From Prosapia bicincta (Eukaryota; Arthropoda; Insecta; Hemiptera; Cercopidae), in NCBI GenBank assembly GCA_036971475.1, contig JBAIZL010000001.1:110776350-110840349 (forward strand): a stretch of DNA of 64,000 bases, written 5' to 3'. Of this stretch, positions 53,541-64,000 are shown piece after piece. The position numbers and the translations under genes are program-made. The notes under the pieces were generated by a model that did no database searches, was not told the DNA's origin, and saw only the letters and a program-made list of their open reading frames with translations. Numbering within the stretch: the first letter of the stretch is position 1; every line of letters starts with the position of its first letter.

Positions 53541-56227
53541 CAGGGGTCCTCACTAGGAATACTTTGAGAGCCAAAAATGTTGCAAAAAATTTTCCTGAGG
53601 GCCGCAAGTACAAGAGACACTAAATAACTGACAAACAATATGATTATAATATACGTTTATTACATTACCAACATAAATAAACTGTTTTGCGCATAAAAAA
53701 GTTTGAAAATGTCTTTTTTTTACTTAGAATTCTTTGAAGTTGATGGGCGAAATCTTTCACAGTCCTCTAATATGGCATCTATGTTGGCAGGTTGGGAAGA
53801 AACTGAAATTCTTAAAATGTTCTCAACATTCTCACTTGTTAGCCTAGATCTGTACTTGTTTTTTACAAACTTCAGCTTACTGAATGTAGATTCACAGACA
53901 TAAGTAGATGAAAAAACACACAATATTTTCTGAGCACATTCAAATAAGTTAGGAAATTTGTCCTTTTCAACAACCCTTCAAAACTCATAGTCAGCTTTAT
54001 TCTTCATCTTTTCTTCAAAAATACTTTTGAGTTCCGTATCGTTCTGAAAATCGATTAATTCATTTTTCAAATCCCTAGCTTCATATCCAAAAACAGAAAG
54101 ATGAGCTAGATTAGCTGGTTTCATTGCCCATGGATTTTCTGCCAAGCGAAATGGTTCCTGATACTTCTTGAAGTCACTAAACCTCTGAGACATTTCCTCC
54201 TTCAGGTCTTTCAACAGTTTTAGTAAATCGGAAACATTTTGACTTTTATCAGGATTTTCATCAAACAGTGTTTTAACTGAAGGGAAGCTGGAATAATCAC
54301 TGTTTGATAGTTCTTCAATATACATATTGAGTTTTTGTTCATGTGCAAATACGATACTCATCATCTTAGTTACAATGTTATTATAGTCTCCTTGCAATTT
54401 AGTCAGTGTTTCATTCATAATGCCCATTGTGTCAGTAAGAAACGCTACTTTAAGCCACCAACTAAAATTATAAACTTGAGGGTACTCTTTGTTCTTTGTA
54501 GTCAAAAACAAAGAAATCTCATGTCGAATGCTGAAGAAACGTTCCAAAACTTTACTCTTACTCAGCCATCTAACTTCTGTGTGGTAAAGCACATCCCTGT
54601 ATTGCGAAATAAGTTCTTTCAAAAACTCTTGAAAAGTTCTGTGGTTCATTTCATTTGATCTTATGAAATTCACGATCTTAACAATGTCTTTCATAACACA
54701 GCTGATATTTTCACCAAATTTAACAGCTAAGCTTTCTTGATGAATTATACAGTGAAAACTCAATAAGTTTTCATTTCCCAAATGGTTTTTCATCAACTGA
54801 ACAAATCCTACATTTCGTCCTAACATTGATGGGCAACCATCAGTACACACAGAAATAACTTTTTTCAAATCAATGCCAAGCTCTTTAAAAAAAACTTACT
54901 ATTGCGTTCAAAAAATCAACACCTCGAGTCTGTCCAGTCATGGGAAGCATGCCCAAAAATTCTTCTTTGATAACACAATCCTTGGATATATACTTCACGA
55001 ACAACAGTAATTGAGAAATTGAGGTTATATCTGTGGATGAATCGAGTGCAAGACTAAAATATTTGCTTTGCTGCAGTTCATCAGTAAGATTAAGTGCAAT
55101 ATTTGATGCTAAATCCTGCGACCGTCTCATGCACGTTGAGTCAGACAACTGAAGTTTGGAAACTTCTTCCAATATTTGTTTACTGTTAGAAAAATGTGAA
55201 AACAAAATTTTGCAAACTGTGACAACACATTCTTTTACAATTTCTGCATCAGAAAACGGTTTCATCTTTTGAGCTAAAATTTCTGTGACTTGATAATCCT
55301 ATCAAGCTTTTGTAGTAAGCTTATTTTTGTTCATTGCTTTAAATAAGACACTACGTTCGGAAGCATAAGACTTTTTCAGTGATTGCAAATTTTCCTCTCG
55401 GATTTTAGATTTTGTCGGGAATTTGTCTTCAAATTGAAAATGAATTGAAGTGTAATGTCTGTTCAGATTATAACGTTTGTTGCCATTCACAGTTTCACGA
55501 CATATCAAACATATGACAGTCCCTTCTTTCTTACCTTTTGTAAAAAAAAATTCCTCCTCCCACTCAGCTTGAAACTCACGGTTTTCATCATCCAGTTTTC
55601 GTTTCCTTCCCTTTGAATACACTCCTGCCATATTTAATTTTAAAATTCAATCACTAAACTGAATGTTATTTTCGTAAAATAATATGTTCAATCGATAAAG
55701 TTAACGGCACTAACATTAAATCACATTGACACTAGCGCGACTTATACATACGTCTGCACTAAATTAGATCATACTCTCCACTGACACCACTGAAGACAAA
55801 CAGTAACTGGCCAGCACCACAGCCACTTTTGTGGGGATGACGTGGTTGTGGGGGACGTTGGGCGCCCTCCCAAGGTCATTGCCACTGATTGCTGATTGGC
55901 TCTGCTAAGCTGCGTCTGGGACTTGCACTGTTTGGCAACGCTCACACGTTAAGTTGCGTTGCGTTGCGGTGTTGCCGATATTATTCCTTGCTAAGCGTCA
56001 GTAAAGCTCGAGGCAAAGATACAGCGGGCGGGGTTTTTAACCTCAGTAGTTTGAGTAATTAATTAAGTTTAGTAAAACAACAACAGATTTTCAAAACACT
56101 CAGTAACTAAATATAATATTTATTTAACTTATAAAATATTTTGACTTCAATCCTAACCGTCTAAGGGCCGCAAAAAATCGTCCCGAGGGCCGCATGCGGC
56201 CCGCGGGCCGCGTAGTGAGTATGCCTG
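53541..56227 (-). mobile_element. hAT DNA transposon, 2687 bp, non-autonomous by mutation
   Basis: The ends read CAGGGGTCCTCACTAGGAA and, from the other side, CAGGCATACTCACTACGCGG, an imperfect terminal inverted repeat with the conserved CAG...CTCACTA shape. Perfect 8-bp target duplications flank it. GGGCCGC words occur inside both ends (near 53598 and repeatedly at 56164-56212) and may be transposase-binding repeats. The transposase gene runs on the minus strand and is damaged. The element interrupts a LINE. Confidence 0.92.
53718..55631 (-). pseudogene. hAT transposase with BED zinc finger, three breaks
   Basis: The start ATG at 55631 (MAGVYSKGRKRKLDDENREF) opens an N-terminal region with a BED-type finger (CLIC...NLNRHYTSIH, about 55440-55520). 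The reading must change frame near 55300. It continues through LALDSSTDITSISQLLLFVK, shifts again at a T-run near 54885, and runs through VISVCTDGCPSMLGR, SFHCIIHQESL, VRWLSKSKVLERF and the all-alpha region. An in-frame TGA at 53975-53977 precedes the C-terminal dimerisation segment (STYVCESTFSKLKFVKNKYR, ending near 53720). The Asp and Glu/Trp motifs fit the RNase H-like fold of hAT transposases related to the domesticated ZBED/GTF2IRD2-like proteins. With only three lesions it is moderately young. Confidence 0.88.
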
Positions 56228-56235
56228 CTCTAAGG
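56228..56235. repeat. Target-site duplication, right (CTCTAAGG)
   Basis: Right-hand copy of the duplicated 8-bp target of the hAT insertion. Confidence 0.9.
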
Positions 56236-56800
56236 GTAACATCATATCTACAGTAGATCTTTTAGCTCTAAATCTGTTTAATTTTCTAGTTTTTTGTGTA
56301 GATTCCTGTGTTACGTTTCGGATGAGTCTTCGAGCCATTCTTCTTGTGGGAGTCATATAAGGATGTATGTGTATTTTTGGAGTTTTTTTTACTTAAATAA
56401 GTTTTGAAAAGTTAACAGAGCAATCGTAACAACTTTGGGAAGCCATGCCAAAGAAAAACATAAAAGTTCTCAAAATGTTCCGAAAAATTCTTCTGTTATC
56501 TAGTTTATGTTTGGGTCTGTTGATAGTTTTCATGACTTTTATGAATATCCAGGCTTCCGAATCTTGGTGCCCACTATTTTTTTGTATATGTATATGCATT
56601 TCTTACCCAGGTGTCATCATTTTCCCAATTAATTCTCGTTTTAGTTGTCTATATAATGTTTTGTATTGCATTTTTGTTTGTCTCCAGTTTGTAATACTCT
56701 TTGATATACATCTTTTATTATTGATGTCATTTATTTCTATGTCCCACAAGTAAGGCATATTTGTTGCTGGGTCTTGTTTCCCTCTAGCTTCTTCCACCGC
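56236..56800 (-). pseudogene. LINE, 5' half of reverse transcriptase region, broken
   Basis: Continues the LINE split by the hAT element. The minus strand reads RMARRLIRNV ... NRFRAKRSTVDMMLPLE at 56230-56340, which resembles the 'GFR-x-GRSTxD' finger box of LINE RTs just before the insertion point. Upstream pieces (56393-56797) include KTINRPKHKLDNRRIF and a Lys-rich linker (TKMQYKTLYRQLKREL). Stops separate them. Confidence 0.45.
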
Positions 56801-57180
56801 TTATTTATGTATATCTGTGTGTATTCGTATTCGTGTGTAACAGATTTGTACTCTCATTCAGTTTGTATGTTAGTAGCCAGCAATAAAGTAAACGTGTGCT
56901 TTCGTTATTTGAACTGACTAAGTTGTATATTGTTATCGATATATTTGTTTCTGTTATTTCCTTTATTCTTAAGGTCTATATAAATATAAACATATATATA
57001 GCTCCGATGTTTCGCTAGAATAAACTGCCTCGCTCTTCAAATGTTGTTGGGTTCACCTCGTCAATGCTAGATGAGATTTTAGCTAAACTTCTGACTTTAT
57101 GCACATCTGAATGAATGAATGTACTCCTGATAATAACTGTTTATCATATTTTTTCATTCATGAAGGAATACGTATCAGCA

Positions 57181-57248
<68 letters not shown>
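57181..57248. repeat. (AT)n microsatellite flanking errantivirus copy 2
   Basis: AT run directly abutting the LTR end. Confidence 0.95.
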
Positions 57249-57250
<2 letters not shown>

Positions 57251-57542
57251 TTACGTGCTATATTAAGCACGAAAGGTTTTTAAAAAATGATTTTTATTTT
57301 TACAAACCTTTGAATTTAATAAACAATTAATTTGGAAAACTGTTACATAAATTATACTTAATAAAACAATACAATTGATATGCACTCAATTGGAGTGGAA
57401 AACGTCTGTGCGATACAGAGGCGACTTACACACTGCCAGGGCTCTGTTCTCACCACCTATATAATACTAAAGCTGCGTAAGCAGGAATTTTCCTAGCACG
57501 CATTTAATTATTAAAATGTTCAAATAAAATGTTCATATAACT
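57249..57542 (-). repeat. 3' LTR of errantivirus-like element 2
   Basis: On the minus strand it starts AGTTATATGAACATTTTA and ends GCACGTAACT. Its first ~20 bases also encode the last residues of env, an overlap typical for errantiviruses. Confidence 0.85.
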
Positions 57543-58680
57543 CCTCCATCCCTAAAGAAAACATCGGGGTTGGCGAAGTTTCGGCATCGGTTGAAGTCCT
57601 CTTCTTCTTCTTGATGAGGGCGAAGTATATAAGGCTGCTGAATACGCCTCCGTAAAGGGCAATAGTCCAGATACTGATGTGGTGGGTTATTTCCATAGTT
57701 GGGTCAATTCTTGAGATGGTTTTCGTGTTTATTTTGTCCAACTCTAGGCGTTTAACGTTTACTGAGAATTCTGGCATTTTACTCATTGAAAATTGTAGTT
57801 TGGACGTGTCCATGAAAATAGGATGGCCTCCCGAAGTTGTTGATGTATGGCTCAGTTTCATGTTGTTGAAAAAGACTGAATCATTATTAGTTTTTATCAA
57901 ATATATGCCTTGAAGGGTGACGGTGGTAGTTGCCTTGCGATTGGTAATTTCCAGAGTCTGCTTGTTGGGAAAGGTTGCCAGGTAAAGGTTGATTTCTGGG
58001 ATCCAGTTAATTAAGTTGTCTGTAACTTCCAATGCAGTATATTCACAGTTGCTGGCATCGTTGTTCCTGATGATGGACACTTCACAGTCTAATTTATGGT
58101 GTGTTAAAATGTCGAATGAGCAAAAGTATATGGAATCGGTTTTACAGTTACATTCATTGTCTAAACCTAATATTACAGAGTTAGACATTAATATGTACCT
58201 TACTTTTGGTATAATTGTTACATAATCTGTTTCATATTTTGTGGGTATAGAATGTAATTTATACAATTTAAATTGAGTTTTTTCTACAATGGGTAAACTT
58301 ATAAAGTATACAATCCTTTCAGAATCTAGTTTACAATTAACTTTAATCAGGTTCTCTAAATCCCACATATTTTCCATTTTAGGTTCTAAAGGTAACCTCT
58401 CATTATAATATTTATAAATTTTGTTTAATTCTTCATATAATTCTTGGGTTGAAATAACACTAGGGTGTACAACACCTAGTTTACAAAATGTAAGAGAATT
58501 TTCTAAATCTGTGATTACCTGTAACATCATGTCATATAAAATGTTCGATTGATTTAGAATACTTCTAAATTTTTCTAGTTCAACAAAGTCATTTACATTA
58601 CTATTCACTATACTTAGCTTATTTTTTAATTCTACAAAATTTTCATCAATTACAATAAAAGTTTTATTTAATTCTTTCAT
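57520..58680 (-). pseudogene. Errantivirus env, N-terminally truncated
   Basis: An open frame of 386 codons from an internal Met, ending at a stop inside the LTR. The frame also stays open about 30 codons upstream of this Met until a stop near 58763, with no signal peptide, so the true N-terminus was deleted. Visible features are a polar helical N-terminal part, several Cys residues mid-protein and a hydrophobic membrane-spanning segment at about residues 335-356 followed by KKKKR and a ~25-residue tail. This is the layout of the insect errantivirus envelope (usually about 450-550 residues), a membrane glycoprotein. The long intact frame in a gutted element is notable, but without a signal sequence it should not reach the surface. 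Confidence 0.8.
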
Positions 58681-58787
58681 AATATTATTACTAAAGGAGT
58701 ATTGAGATTCAATTTGATAATTAATTTTAATTTGCTCATTTTCAATATCTTTAATTATTTTTAATGATTATTTTATCTCAATTATAA

Positions 58788-59041
58788 AAAATGATTTTTA
58801 TTTTTACAAACCTTGGAATTTAATAAACAATTAATTTGGAAAACTGTTACATAAATTATACTTAATAAAACAATACAACTGATATGCACTCAATTGGAGT
58901 GGAAAACGTCTGTGCGATACAGAGGCGATTTACACACTGCAGGGGCTCTGTTCTCACCACCTATATAATACTAAAGCTGCGTAAGCAAGAATTTTCCTAG
59001 CACGCATTTAATTAATGTTCACATAAAATGTTCATATAACT
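58788..59041 (-). repeat. 5' LTR of errantivirus-like element 2, end-deleted
   Basis: Starts AGTTATATGAACATTTTA on the minus strand and matches 57542-57249 until about 58788, where the match stops and env-proximal sequence begins. Confidence 0.85.
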
Positions 59042-59122
59042 TATATATATATAATACGTTTTCTTGTTTAATAATTTAAAACAACATAGGTTATTCAAAT
59101 ACAAGAATATTTATTATTTTAT

Positions 59123-59167
59123 ATCTAAAGCTTTTCGTTGACAAACAGTACCAACATCATCAGGAAT
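59123..59167 (-). ncRNA. Hammerhead ribozyme-like motif in Penelope tail
   Basis: Minus strand: ATTC, intact core CTGATGA (59163-59157), extra T, stem II GTTG(G)...(T)CAAC, GAA, palindromic stem III AAGCTT (59133-59128), T, then AGAT. Stem I (ATTC with AGAT) pairs poorly next to the cleavage site, so activity is doubtful. It lies ~90 bases past the ORF stop, the same place as in the 46.5-kb element. Confidence 0.5.
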
Positions 59168-59256
59168 GAAAATTACAGTAATGTAAGCTAATTAAACCTA
59201 AAACATATGTTTAATTAGAAATAGAATTGTTGGTAAATTTATACAAATTGCCAAAT

Positions 59257-59713
59257 TTATTTTGTTGTTGTCACATTATAGACATTGAATATAGTATCAA
59301 ATTTAGAACGTATTTGTATTTGTCCTTTTAATAATTTGTTATAATTATTGTGTTTATATATTTCGAATGCTTCATATATATTCATTCTTAATCCCTTATT
59401 AATTTCTTTCATAAGTCTCATATTTTCTATATTTGGAAATTGGTGCTTATTATTAATACAATGATTTGCGAAATTTGATGTATATATTTCTGGATTAATA
59501 TAGGCATTTAAATGTTCTTTATATCTTTCTTTTAATTTTTTCTTGGTTTGACCTATATAAGCTTTATTACAATTTTCGAATTCTAATTTATAAACACCAC
59601 CTTTTTAATGCATATTAATTGTTTTAATATTTTGTTATTAGTTTTGTATGCAATTTTGATATTTGTATTTTTAAATAATTTGGTGATATTTTTTATTTCA
59701 TGGCCTAATATTT
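59257..59713 (-). pseudogene. Penelope GIY-YIG endonuclease end, fragment
   Basis: The minus strand reads GGVYKLEFENCNKAYIGQTK, then KERYKEHLNAY, HCINNKHQFPNIENM, RMNIYEAFEIYKH and a stop TAA at 59259-59257. Upstream of about 59605 the frame changes into the preceding KNITKLFKNTNIKIAYKTNN segment, with sequence lost between. There is no reverse transcriptase upstream, so the fragment is 5'-truncated. Confidence 0.75.
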
Positions 59714-59733
59714 GAGTAACAAAGTGAAACTAA

Positions 59734-59973
59734 TACCTCACTCAAGCTAACCCGCTACAGAAACGTTTCTGTTTACAAACGCGTAAGGAAAAGGTTAATA
59801 GCGTTCACTTAGTTATTAAAATAAGTACTTCCACAACCACTAATAAACCTCTTGAAAGTTCCAAAAACAAGTGGCAAACGTTTATAGAGGACCTGATAGA
59901 ATCTTGTGATATATTTTTGTCGAATGATGAGGACGTAGGAGGTTCGCAAGCTAGAGAAGATTGGTTGGGCTGA
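59734..59973 (+). CDS. Unassigned ~79-codon open segment, possible terminal exon
   Basis: The plus strand is open from 59734 to a TGA at 59971-59973, with a polar composition and no AT-driven bias. It contains KWQTFIEDLIESCDIFLSND and ends QAREDWLG. An acceptor-like ctacag at 59755-59760 could start an exon, but no upstream exon is visible because Penelope and errantivirus sequence lies there. It may be a decayed host exon or mobile-element fragment. Confidence 0.25.
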   Translation, partial: YLTQANPLQKRFCLQTRKEKVNSVHLVIKISTSTTTNKPLESSKNKWQTFIEDLIESCDIFLSNDEDVGGSQAREDWLG

Positions 59974-60786
59974 GGAAAAAATGCTATAGATCTGTACTAA
60001 ATTATACGATGAACAATTGAATTATTTTATGTGTGCATTACTTACCTTTATTTATTTTTTTATATTGCTATTTTATCGGTACGCATATCTCTCTACAAAA
60101 CATTTCGGGGTAGAACTGATCCAGATAAGTTAGGAAATATTATGATTAGGTAGATAAGTAAGTTAAAAATACATTTTCTCCAGCTTTATTTTTGTGGCAT
60201 CAATTCAATTCAGTTAGTCTAATACATTTAATTGTGACCCTCAGTGAATTTTTCAAAATGTAAATTAAATCATTACGACTTGGAAGAATTTACAACAATT
60301 ATAAAATAATGGCTACGTATCGCTATTTCCAATGAGATTTGGCAACCATTTGTAACATATCGCTAAATAAAATTATAAAATAAAAGAGGTTATGCCCTAT
60401 TAAGTTTATATCCTAATAATTTTATGTTTTTACCATTATTTTATGTTATGTGTCATTTATTTTAAAATAAGATTTTTTCTATCTTGATTATTTGCATATG
60501 TCTTTCACTTCGTACATTGCAAATAAGGTTTTAGTTTTGTTGCTTCTTCATTTATATCGTAAATCGTAAGTCGTCAGTATTACTTGGTGTCAATTAAAAC
60601 CTTGGTGCGTCTATCAAAGCTTGCTTCGTCTTTTTTTTCTTTTTAATTCAGCAGTTATGGTTTTAAAATCTTTCGCTGCTATTAATTCTTGAACTATGTG
60701 TTCTGAATTGTTTATTTTTGGCCATAGTTCTTATTGGTTATTCTTCATAATATTTGTTCCTTTTCAATATATTCCCTTTAGCTAGT
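59974..60786. other. AT-rich, possible decayed LINE sequence
   Basis: The minus strand at 60600-60786 may continue the gag-like fragment that follows, with many stops. Nothing else is recognised. Confidence 0.35.
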
Positions 60787-60957
60787 TTTACTACTTTCTT
60801 ATTTCTCTGGTGTAACTACGTTCATTTTGTCCTGATCGTTTGAGAAACACTTGTACCGGTAGTTTATTTTATTAATGTTTGAGGCGTTTTTAATTTCATT
60901 ATAATGTCGGACGTCGCCTACCCCTATTTGGGGAGGTTTTACTTTTCAGCTGCAATA
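60787..60957 (-). pseudogene. LINE ORF1 (jockey/X-element gag-like) fragment
   Basis: The minus strand reads KPPQIGVGDVRHYNEIKN, then YRYKCFSNDQDKMNVVTPE before a stop. This resembles the 'PPPI-x-V ... Y-x-x-K ... K-x-x-x-x-T-x-E' segment of ORF1 nucleic-acid-binding proteins of jockey-type LINEs. Only about 55 codons remain open, and no zinc knuckles are seen. Confidence 0.4.
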
Positions 60958-61146
60958 TTTTTGTTTTGAAGTCTACTCTTTTATTTAGAGTTTATTTCTG
61001 ACTCTCATTTACAATAATAACGTCCCTTCAGTTTTTTGTAGTATTGGCCTAAAGTAACTATTGTTCATTAGGTACTTGTTGAAAAATAACCTATTCCTGG
61101 GCCACAAAATGACGTTGCTTGGACATTGAAATTGCTCAAGGTATTA

Positions 61147-61400
61147 TATATATTAAATATGGTGATATGTTTTCTTGTAATATATTTAATAAATTAAAAA
61201 TATTTCAAAAACAAGAATACTTTTATAGCATATATTATAAAATAGTACCAGCATCTTCAGGAAAATAATTATCTCTGATAATTATTTTCTTGTAGATGCG
61301 GGTACTATTTTATCGGCGAAAATATACTATGAATAATATATGCAATAAAAGTATTATTGTTTTTGAAATTTTTTTAATTTATTAATTATATATATATACA
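61147..61400. mobile_element. Palindromic Penelope-type tail element
   Basis: Imperfect inverted repeat centred near 61277: left half '...aaaatagtaccagcatcttcaggaaaataattatc' and right half 'gataattattttcttgtagatgcgggtactatttt...' match as reverse complements in short blocks. Both halves resemble the CTGANGATG...GGTAC part of the hammerhead-bearing tails at 24.2 and 59.1 kb, and the right half also has a gcGAAAat word. Confidence 0.55.
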
Positions 61401-61440
61401 ACAAATATTGAACTAAAATTTAAAAAAAAAAATAGTTTAT

Positions 61441-61487
61441 TCTGGATTTCAACGTTTTCCTTCTACGTTAGCATCTTCAAGAACATG
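61441..61487 (-). ncRNA. Weak hammerhead-like remnant
   Basis: Minus strand: TTGAAGA (consensus CTGANGA), T, then a possible stem AACG...CGTT and GAAA. The stem III and cleavage site are not convincing. It probably marks another Penelope-derived end. Confidence 0.3.
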
Positions 61488-61959
61488 TAACGTGGACCAG
61501 TTACCAATTACAACTTATACAAGTTTTTTATCTGTAACCTATATGTTATAGTATACGCTGTAAAATCAATTTTTAATACTTTTATGGACAAATATTTGAG
61601 ATAAAGTTGTTAAACTATTACATACTATAGTTGCATAGGCATGATTTTCAAACTGTGACCTCGTAACGGGTTGGTAATAAATGTTTGTTCTTAAACAAAA
61701 TACGTCGTTTACCAAATTTAGCGCAACTACAACTCGACGTTATTTTTGTTATTTACTCTCATTAGAAATAATGATTTATTCAATTCCTTCTATTAGCTCA
61801 CACTCTCCTTGTGTATATCTTGTACAAATTTTCAATCGTTAATAAAATACGTTTTTATTCATTTAATCAAGTTCAAATACATTTTTTTAACATAAAGTGG
61901 ATGGCAATTGATGTTGATAAAGTGTTGTCAATTGTTTATTCAATAATTAAATAATACAC

Positions 61960-62033
61960 ATTTGTGGGTCTATCCGGATTCGAACTATGTATCATCGTGT
62001 TCAAATTTAGCGCGCTTCAACACTGTGCCAACA
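61960..62033 (-). other. tRNA-like sequence (SINE or tRNA pseudogene)
   Basis: The minus strand carries a TGGCACAGTGTTGAAGC word like an A box and, about 45 bases later, AGTTCGAATCC like a B box, separated by a plausible anticodon-arm-sized gap. The acceptor arms do not pair well, so a functional tRNA is unlikely; a tRNA-derived SINE head or dead tRNA fits better. Confidence 0.4.
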
Positions 62034-62039
62034 TTTAAA

Positions 62040-64000
62040 TACCATGAAATGAATTTCTCAAACCCGAATCAACCCGATGATACCTAAACAAGGTATATAA
62101 ATAAATATATTTGGGGAGAGCTTGAACAAATAGAAAATATTTTAAAAAACTAGTTAAGGTATAGTATTTCAGTTTTGGACTATGGTCAAAATCTGGAGCA
62201 ATTTTGTAACCTTGGCAGTAATTACTTGTTCGGTGACGAATTAACTACTCTTTATCTGTCCTAATAAAAAAAAAAACTAATTGGTTGTGTGGAAGACTTC
62301 TCAGTTCACAATTATCACAATCGTTGTTCCAAGAAATAAAAATAATTTTACAATTATATTCTTTGTCACTTATACTTTTAAATATCACTTTAGTTCATCT
62401 CTGGTAGCAATATTGGTTTTGATTAAAATTTTAATTCAATTCTTAATTTGTAACACTATTTCTGATGAAATTATGATTACAAAAATATTCTGGAAATAAT
62501 TTAAAACTTCATACTGATAGAGACAATAAATATTTTGTCATGAACTAGATTACAAAAAGCGGATTCATTAGTTTGAAGCAGTGGCTGGAAGACGCTGATA
62601 GTGACTAAGTATATCGAGTTGAAATGTTAGAAAGTGGCAAGCCATAAATATCGGTGGCATAAAATGGGTATTTCACGACAACTAAATTAGATAAGAGATT
62701 TCGTCTTCCAGTTACTGTTATTGATTATGCTTATTTAGCAATAAAAAATAAATAAAAATAACGTGTCAAAAAATTCAATTACGACGTTTATTTTTGCCAT
62801 AACAAAAAAATTCATTTGAAACAAAATAGATTGCTCAATTAATATAAGAGAGCAATAGTTATAAAGTAATAGAAAACTAAAACACAAGAAAATAAATAGA
62901 CGTAGTAAATAAAAAATAAAAAAAGTAATATAACCATAGTACAAGCAAAATGTAATGTCATTTCACAAGTAAAATGTAAATGTACGAAGAGGTTAAAAAA
63001 GGGTTTTTGTACTGCGTTAAAAATACTAAGGTTACCATAGTGTGTCCTAGCGAATGTCATTTAGATACCACGAGGAAAATATAAAAAAATCCTAAAATTT
63101 TACTTAACATTTTATTAGCTGAGACGATTGATAACAACTTTGTAAAACTGAAAGAGTATTATTGCTTCAATGAAACTGAGAATAATGAAAAAAATATTGT
63201 TAAATTGAAGTTCAATCCTTTTTCTAATCAGGGCCTTAGAATACGGTTAAGCATTTTTATTTTTATTAAAATCTTTTTTCGATCTAAAGTTTTACAATAA
63301 TATATTGTTTCGATTTTATTTTACGGTGTAATTTCCTTTTTAGTTAATTTATTTGAAACTTCACATGTCATCTTATAAAGATATGACGCTGCTGCTAAAA
63401 AGATATGAAGTTTGTGCTTTTTAACCGTTTTAGACTAACCTATTGCTTTATTTATAGTTACTTTTTTATGTTTATCGGTTACTCAGTATTTCTTTTATGT
63501 TTTTCTATTTTATGCTCCTAGGTTCTATAATTTATCGCAGATATCATTAAATAACGTTTCACGAATATTTTGGACTTTAGATCACAGACATTTTGATCCT
63601 TAATGTTGGTACTCTTGGATTGATGGACAAGTATTTCTATTTACGTATATTTCATATTATCCAAACTGTTTATTTTTTAATCAGTATAAAACGACACTTT
63701 AGGTAGGTGGTACCTTCCAGAAAAACTGGTAAATTAAAATCAGTAACAAGAAAATATAACAGGAACATAAATAGTAGGCCTACTGTATTTGAAATATTGA
63801 TTCATGTATTTTATGTAACATTAATAATTAATGTATTAGAGGATTACGCTGTCGCACATCGAGTTCTTTAAACCTTATGTAGAGCTTAAGAGGTGACGGT
63901 TAGTGAACCTTTAGAAAGAATTTTCTAATAATTCATATTTTCATTAAGTTTCGAGTTTTGAAAAATTCAATATAACCTCTAACTGTATAAATTGTACATC
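62040..64000. other. AT-rich intergenic DNA, no gene seen
   Basis: Short open frames of 60-73 codons are hydrophobic, AT-driven and overlap on the same strand. No domains, repeats or splice patterns were recognised. Confidence 0.45.

Larger units (their letters stand above)
57249..59041 (-). mobile_element. Errantivirus-like element 2, deleted to LTR-env-LTR
   Basis: Minus-strand element of the same family as 16026-21618: LTR (59041-58788), env, LTR (57542-57249). The primer site, gag and pol are absent, and the inner ~45 bp of the 5' LTR is lost, so one deletion runs from within the LTR into the start of env. AT tracts lie on both sides. The two LTRs are close in sequence (a few substitutions, for example cctttg/ccttgg and a gcaggg/gccagg difference), so the copy is younger than element 1. 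Confidence 0.88.
59095..59713 (-). mobile_element. Penelope-like element tail, second family
   Basis: The 3' end of a Penelope-like element in minus orientation: endonuclease coding, then about 90 bases to a hammerhead-like motif, then an AT-rich tail containing acaagaatatttatt. It is related to but distinct from the 43.9-46.6 kb element. Confidence 0.75.

Noticed and set aside
53978..55631. Host ZBED-like domesticated gene
   Set aside because: Terminal inverted repeats and perfect 8-bp duplications enclose it, and the frame has two shifts and a stop, so it is an ordinary dead hAT transposase.
57677..58225. Two 78-codon plus-strand frames
   Set aside because: They are shadows of the env frame on the opposite strand.
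61960..62033. Functional tRNA
   Set aside because: The internal promoter-like boxes are plausible, but acceptor-stem pairing fails, so it is listed only as tRNA-like.

Overview
The window is AT-rich animal nuclear DNA, very probably from an insect. The signs are an errantivirus-type LTR element primed by tRNA-Ser, Penelope-like elements with hammerhead motifs, a hAT element, jockey/I-type LINE debris, an intron-rich small gene family and more than 20 (AT)n, (CA)n or (GT)n tracts. I cannot name the species. Almost all long open frames belong to mobile elements; most short ones are microsatellite translations or chance.

The only host-type genes I can support are three related minus-strand genes at about 8.9-13.7 kb (copy A), 27.2-28.8 kb (copy B) and 48.2-51.5 kb (copy C). 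Each has a 27-nt first coding exon, a 65-nt second exon carrying most of a signal peptide, and a 92- or 101-nt third exon. A and C also have a last exon of about 100 nt encoding an Arg-Cys-Trp ... Val-Cys-Leu tail. Splice phases agree, a TATA box lies 64-70 nt upstream of each ATG, and intron sequence is also related. They look like tandem duplicates encoding secreted peptides of about 96-97 residues, a family I do not recognise. Copy B has no detectable last exon.

Layout: 3.5-5.3 kb LINE ORF1 remnant; 6.9-8.1 kb direct duplication; 8.9-13.7 kb gene A; 16.0-21.6 kb decayed errantivirus-like element with gag-pol but no env; 22.1-25.2 kb two decayed Penelope tails, the second holding a small foldback with a hammerhead motif; 25.6-26.6 kb duplicated LINE RT fragments; 27.2-28.8 kb gene B; 32.2-33.9 and 40.6-41.7 kb two arrays of a ~141-bp satellite in opposite orientation around a ~6.7-kb core with its own inverted pair; 43.9-46.6 kb young Penelope-like element with an inverted partial copy; 48.2-51.5 kb gene C; 52.1-52.4 kb tandem palindromes; 52.5-57.0 kb LINE split by a hAT element with a perfect 8-bp target duplication; 57.2-59.0 kb second copy of the errantivirus family, reduced to LTR-env-LTR; 59.1-59.7 kb another Penelope tail; 60.8 kb LINE gag-like fragment; 61.1-61.5 kb palindromic element; 62-64 kb nothing recognised.

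The genes do not form an operon or pathway. The strongest observations are the undescribed secreted-peptide family, hammerhead-like motifs with self-complementary stem III in Penelope-derived tails, and the inverted satellite arms.
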